From JADJNY01 sp046349615 (GTDB lineage: Bacteria > Planctomycetota > UBA1135 > GCA-002686595): a stretch of DNA of 64,000 nucleotides. The stretch covers positions 1 through 64,000 of the forward strand of contig JAXMBZ010000018.1 of assembly GCA_046349615.1 (NCBI GenBank). Direction: 5' to 3'. The stretch's first letter is position 1. The number at the start of each line of letters is the position of its first letter. The position numbers and the translations under genes were made by a program. Under the pieces are notes generated by a model. The model searched no databases. It saw only the letters and a list, made by a program, of their open reading frames with translations, and was not told where the DNA came from. Positions 61,017-64,000 of the stretch are shown here, piece after piece.

Positions 61017-62090
61017 CTAGGGCGCCCAGGTCAAGAGGACGCCGTTGGTGCGATTCGAGGTCGCCGGCGGACAGAACGCGGCCGACGCATTGCGGTAGAA
61101 CGTCTGATACGTGTACGTGCCGCCGATCGACGGAAGCGCGCCCCGCACGCTGATCGTGGAGTCGCCGACCTGCGGGTAGGAGCTCGCGCTCGCCGTGATC
61201 GCCTTCGTGCCGAGGCGCACGATCGTCCCGCCGACACAACCCATTCCGTCGTCGACGACCACCGGCGTGCCTTGTGCGGAGCCCTGGAAGAAGACGCAGG
61301 TCGAACCCGTCATTCCGCTCGCCCACAGCTTCACCGAGTCGCTTGCAACGCTCGCGACGCCCGTCGCAGAGAGCCCGCCGCCGACGCCCGAGGAGTTCAG
61401 GCATCCGCGATTCGAGCCGACGGGGCTGTTGTTGCCGCACGGGCAGGCGAGCACGCTACCGTCGCCCACGCAGAACGAGTTGCCGACGGGGAATCCATCC
61501 GTGCCCGCCAGCGCGACTGCACGGTTGTCGCCGAGGTGGAAATACATGTGCAGGCCGCGCTGCCACCAGAACGTGCCGTTCGTGCCGGTGGGACTCGACG
61601 CCCATTGCCAGTAAGGTCCCGCGGTCGGCATTTGGCCGACGACCGAGACGAAGTAGCGCGTGTTCGCTTGAAACGTGACGGGCGTCGTCAACGTGACGTC
61701 GAACTGGTACATCGACCCGCCGACGGAGGTCTGCGTGACGGTCGGGAACACGTGCAGATAGACCGGAGTCCATCCGGCGCGGAAGATGTCCGGCTGAACG
61801 GCGATCGTGTTGGGGTCCTGATAGTAGAAGCCCACTGCGAAGCCGAGCGAGGGCGCGGCCTCGCCCCACCAGCGCACACGCGTGATCGTCGTGGTCTGCG
61901 GCAGCGTGAAGTCCTCCCACGCCTGCGCGTCCGTGTCGTAGTCGTTCTGCCCCGTCGGATCGATCCAGTACTGCGAGGGACGCAGCGTCCCTCCGTTCGC
62001 GGCCATCGGCTGGACGTACGAAGGCGTCTGAGCGAAGAGCGGGACGGAGAGGAAAGCGGCGAGGACGGCTGACGAGATCGAGAGGCGCAT
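61017..62090 (-). CDS. Secreted protein with planctomycete-type Cys-containing C-terminal region
   Basis: This 357-residue protein has a signal peptide (ISSAVLAAFLSVPLFAQT). The N-terminal 190 residues are strand-rich and aromatic (FTLPQTTTITRVRWWGE, RYFVSVVGQMPTAGPYWQW), resembling a carbohydrate-binding or exported beta-sandwich module. The C-terminal half (from SFCVGDGSVLACPCGNN...) has paired cysteines followed by a segment that recurs in exported planctomycete proteins (GVGGGLSATGVASVASDSVKL). No catalytic residues are evident. It is monocistronic with a strong terminator. Confidence 0.7.
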   Translation of the reverse strand: MRLSISSAVLAAFLSVPLFAQTPSYVQPMAANGGTLRPSQYWIDPTGQNDYDTDAQAWEDFTLPQTTTITRVRWWGEAAPSLGFAVGFYYQDPNTIAVQPDIFRAGWTPVYLHVFPTVTQTSVGGSMYQFDVTLTTPVTFQANTRYFVSVVGQMPTAGPYWQWASSPTGTNGTFWWQRGLHMYFHLGDNRAVALAGTDGFPVGNSFCVGDGSVLACPCGNNSPVGSNRGCLNSSGVGGGLSATGVASVASDSVKLWASGMTGSTCVFFQGSAQGTPVVVDDGMGCVGGTIVRLGTKAITASASSYPQVGDSTISVRGALPSIGGTYTYQTFYRNASAAFCPPATSNRTNGVLLTWAP

Positions 62091-62343
62091 GGTCGGCTCG
62101 AATCGAAGGAGAGGCGAGTCGCGAACGCGACCGTGGTGACGCGTCGCACGACGTCGACGCACACACCGGACCCGCGGCCAGCCGCGCACTCGATCGGAGT
62201 CCGTGCCCACCCGCAGCTCCGCGCTGGAGCGACGAGCAGCGGTCGAACCGCCGATGGTTGGAGGCTACTTCGCCCGGCGTTCGCGAGGCGATGACAGTCG
62301 GTTCAGGCGGACGCTCCGACCGCCGCTCGAACTTCCTTGGACG

Positions 62344-62799
62344 TCAGGAAGCGCCGGCGAGGAGGTCCTCGGCGCTGGTGCGGGTCGGAATCTGCTTCGC
62401 GATCCACAGCACAGAGACGAGCACGAGCGCGAGGAGGTACACCGGTCCGCCGATCAACACGACGACCGCCGCGAGCAAACCAGGCCCCTCGGCGAGCGCG
62501 GCGCCGACGATCGCCGCGGCCCGGAGTTCGTTCGGGAGGAGGTCCTTCCGCAGGAGCTCCACGTTCTCCGTTCGATTCGCTCGTGCGCGCGCGGCGAGCT
62601 TCGATCGCACGACGACGCTCGCCACGGCGCACCCGACGTAGACCGCCGCGACGACGATCAAGAGCACCTCGACCGGCGCTCCGCTCCCGACTGGGCCGCT
62701 CGTCCAACGGAGAAACCCCGTGACTCCCCCAAACAGCACGAGCCCGGCCATGAGGGCCACGAGGATGGACTGGATGACGCGAATGGGCTGCGCGGGCAT
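62344..62799 (-). CDS. Integral membrane protein, four predicted helices
   Basis: This 151-residue protein has hydrophobic segments at about residues 7-30 (VIQSILVALMAGLVLFGGV), 43-63 (VEVLLIVVAAVYVGCAVASVV), 95-112 (AAAIVGAALAEGPGLLAAV) and 115-136 (VLIGGPVYLLALVLVSVLW). Positive loops separate the second and third helices. No family is recognised with confidence. ATG 62799 begins just before the first helix. Confidence 0.7.
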   Translation of the reverse strand: MPAQPIRVIQSILVALMAGLVLFGGVTGFLRWTSGPVGSGAPVEVLLIVVAAVYVGCAVASVVVRSKLAARARANRTENVELLRKDLLPNELRAAAIVGAALAEGPGLLAAVVVLIGGPVYLLALVLVSVLWIAKQIPTRTSAEDLLAGAS

Positions 62800-62986
62800 G
62801 GTGGGCACAAAGTACGCACTCGCGTCGAAACAGCAAGTCCGCGCGACGGCGCGCGGCACGGCCATCCAAGCCGGGCAGCGGCGCGGCGCAGCTTCCACGC
62901 AACGGTTACCCTGAACGGCGCGTGCATCGAGGGCTCGCTCGACGCACGCCTGCCCGCACGCGAGCCGCTTCACGAGGAGTGTGTCC

Positions 62987-63586
62987 ATGGGAACCCGCGA
63001 TCCGCGCATCGACGCTTACATCGAGAAGGCTGCGCCCTTCGCTCGACCCGTCCTCACGCACTTGCGCGCGGTCGTGAACGCCGCGTGCCCGGACGTGGTC
63101 GAGACGATGAAGTGGGGGCATCCCTCGTTCGAGTACGAGGGCATCCTCTGCGGCATGGCCTCGTTCAAAGCGCACTGCGCGTTCGGCTTCTGGAAGCACG
63201 ACCTCGTCGTCGACGGCGACACGAAGGCGAAGGAGGCGATGGGCAGCTTCGGGCGGCTCACGAGCGTCGACGATCTGCCCTCGAAGGCGGTGCTCGCGCG
63301 CTACGTGAAGAAGGCGATGAAGCTGAACGAGGACGGGGTGAAGGTCGTGCGCAAGAAGACCGTGCCCAAGACGCCCCCGAAAATGCACCCCGAGTTCCGC
63401 GCCGCGCTCGCGAGAAACGCGAAGGCGAGGAAGCACTTCGACGCCTTCCGACCGAGCCACCAGCGCGAGTACGTCGAGTGGATCGCTGAAGCCAAACGCG
63501 ACGAAACCCGCGCTCGGCGCATCGAGACCGCCGTCGAGTGGCTCGCGCAAGGCAAGTCGCGGAACTGGAAGTACTCGGACTGCTGA
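62987..63586 (+). CDS. DUF1801 / YdeI-OmdA-like protein
   Basis: This 199-residue protein combines two small units. The N-terminal DUF1801-like unit contains PVLTHLRAVVNAACPDVVETMKWGHPSFEYEG and CAFGFWKHDLVVD. The C-terminal OmdA-like end contains HPEFRAALARNAKARKHFDAFRPSHQREYVEWIAEAKRDETRARRI. Proteins of this layout are widespread, soluble and poorly characterised. ATG 62987 is preferred over GTG 62981 because GAGGAG stands seven bases before it. The gene is divergent from the membrane-protein gene. Confidence 0.88.
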   Translation: MGTRDPRIDAYIEKAAPFARPVLTHLRAVVNAACPDVVETMKWGHPSFEYEGILCGMASFKAHCAFGFWKHDLVVDGDTKAKEAMGSFGRLTSVDDLPSKAVLARYVKKAMKLNEDGVKVVRKKTVPKTPPKMHPEFRAALARNAKARKHFDAFRPSHQREYVEWIAEAKRDETRARRIETAVEWLAQGKSRNWKYSDC

Positions 63587-63819
63587 GCGCGGACGACGTG
63601 GAAAGAAAGGCCTGCTCGGGGGCCCCGCGCCCCTGTCCACGGCCTGCGCATCGATTGGATCGGTGGAGCCGCTCGGGGCCGTCGCGAACGCTCGCGCCCC
63701 GCTGATACGACGGCGCGACTCCGCCTCAAGAACCCCCTCCACGACGGCCGAAGCTCCCGCAGCGCGTCGTCGATTTCGAGTGTGGCAGCTCGTGACGCCG
63801 CGGTTCTGGAGCAGGGTCC

Positions 63820-64000
63820 ATGAATCACTCACTGCGCGCATTGTGCGCGTCGGTCTTCACGTCCATCTCGATCGCGAGCTGTGTTTCCGTGCCCGATCCG
63901 GCGCTTTCGCTCGACACGCGCTCGGAGACGCACTGGGCGGACGGTCCGGCGCTGCAGGGCGCCGTGCAGACCTCGTGCGAGAACGGAGCGCTGCTCGTCT
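63820..64000 (+). CDS. Lipoprotein gene, truncated by right window edge
   Basis: The frame opens with ATG 63820 (MNHSLRALCASVF...) and remains open to the window edge. A signal with the lipobox SIASC is followed by SVPDPALSLDTRSETHWADGP. Function cannot be judged from 60 residues. Confidence 0.6.
   Translation, partial: MNHSLRALCASVFTSISIASCVSVPDPALSLDTRSETHWADGPALQGAVQTSCENGALLV

Noticed and set aside
1..64000. CRISPR array, insertion sequence with transposase, phage structural genes or ribosomal RNA
   Set aside because: No regularly spaced repeats, no transposase or phage motif, and no rRNA-like segment were found on either strand.

Overview
The window is very GC-rich, with long antisense open frames everywhere. 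It carries several Planctomycetota hallmarks: a DUF1549/DUF1553 cytochrome next to a Tat-exported DUF1501 protein, an ECF sigma factor divergent from a Ser/Thr kinase with a formylglycine-enzyme-like domain, a second ECF sigma factor fused to a membrane anchor and exported repeats, and many exported proteins of unknown role. I read it as a chromosomal segment of a planctomycete, probably from a poorly studied lineage. This rests on gene content only, because no ribosomal RNA gene is present.

Layout. 0-0.5 kb: a partial gene running off the left edge and tRNA-Arg(CCU), with tRNA-like direct repeats downstream of the tRNA. 0.7-3.2 kb: two orphan pseudopilin genes separated by a palindromic, MITE-like element, then 1.1 kb without a gene but with two strong hairpins. 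3.2-7.3 kb: a DUF1858-rhodanese fusion, two small membrane proteins, a GHKL ATPase and an archaeal/eukaryotic-type prolyl-tRNA synthetase. 7.8-16.1 kb: a nine-haem lipoprotein followed by the DUF1549/1553 cytochrome, the DUF1501 protein and a leucine-rich-repeat lipoprotein with a Cys-rich YHS-like end. 16.3-25 kb: an esterase, small exported proteins including three tandem paralogues, a phospholipase D gene whose 3' end is duplicated around the last paralogue, a MOSC protein, a TrpD-like transferase and an SGNH hydrolase.

25.07-40.58 kb is the most striking block: ten co-directional, mostly abutting or overlapping genes for exported amidohydrolase-fold proteins (eleven fold copies, because one gene is a double-length fusion). 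Only three adjacent members keep the HxH metal motif. In the others it is replaced in different ways while the C-terminal family signature persists. This is the best candidate for an undescribed system in the window.

40.9-46.6 kb: a small unknown gene, then deoC and an rpiB-like gene in one operon (overlapping ATGA). Both have N-terminal extensions resembling bacterial-microcompartment encapsulation peptides, although no shell gene is in view. They lie directly downstream of a transmembrane Ser/Thr kinase that is divergent from an ECF sigma gene. 47-53.3 kb: an outer-membrane-type protein, TonB, and an ECF sigma / zinc-finger anti-sigma / RseB-like operon preceded by a textbook ECF promoter (GGAAC-N17-CGTC), then an exported calcium-repeat protein. 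53.5-64 kb: tRNA-Arg(CCG), an AraC-type regulator, a VOC protein, the sigma-membrane-repeat fusion, a PHB-depolymerase-like esterase, a pair of paralogous winged-helix proteins (one with an AT-hook and a Lys/Ala tail), a secreted protein, a membrane protein, a DUF1801/OmdA protein and the start of a lipoprotein gene cut by the right edge.

Many neighbours are joined by GTGA, ATGA or TTGA overlaps, so translational coupling is common here. Start codons are frequently GTG or TTG. Functions are given by family recognition from the translated sequence; no database search was possible.
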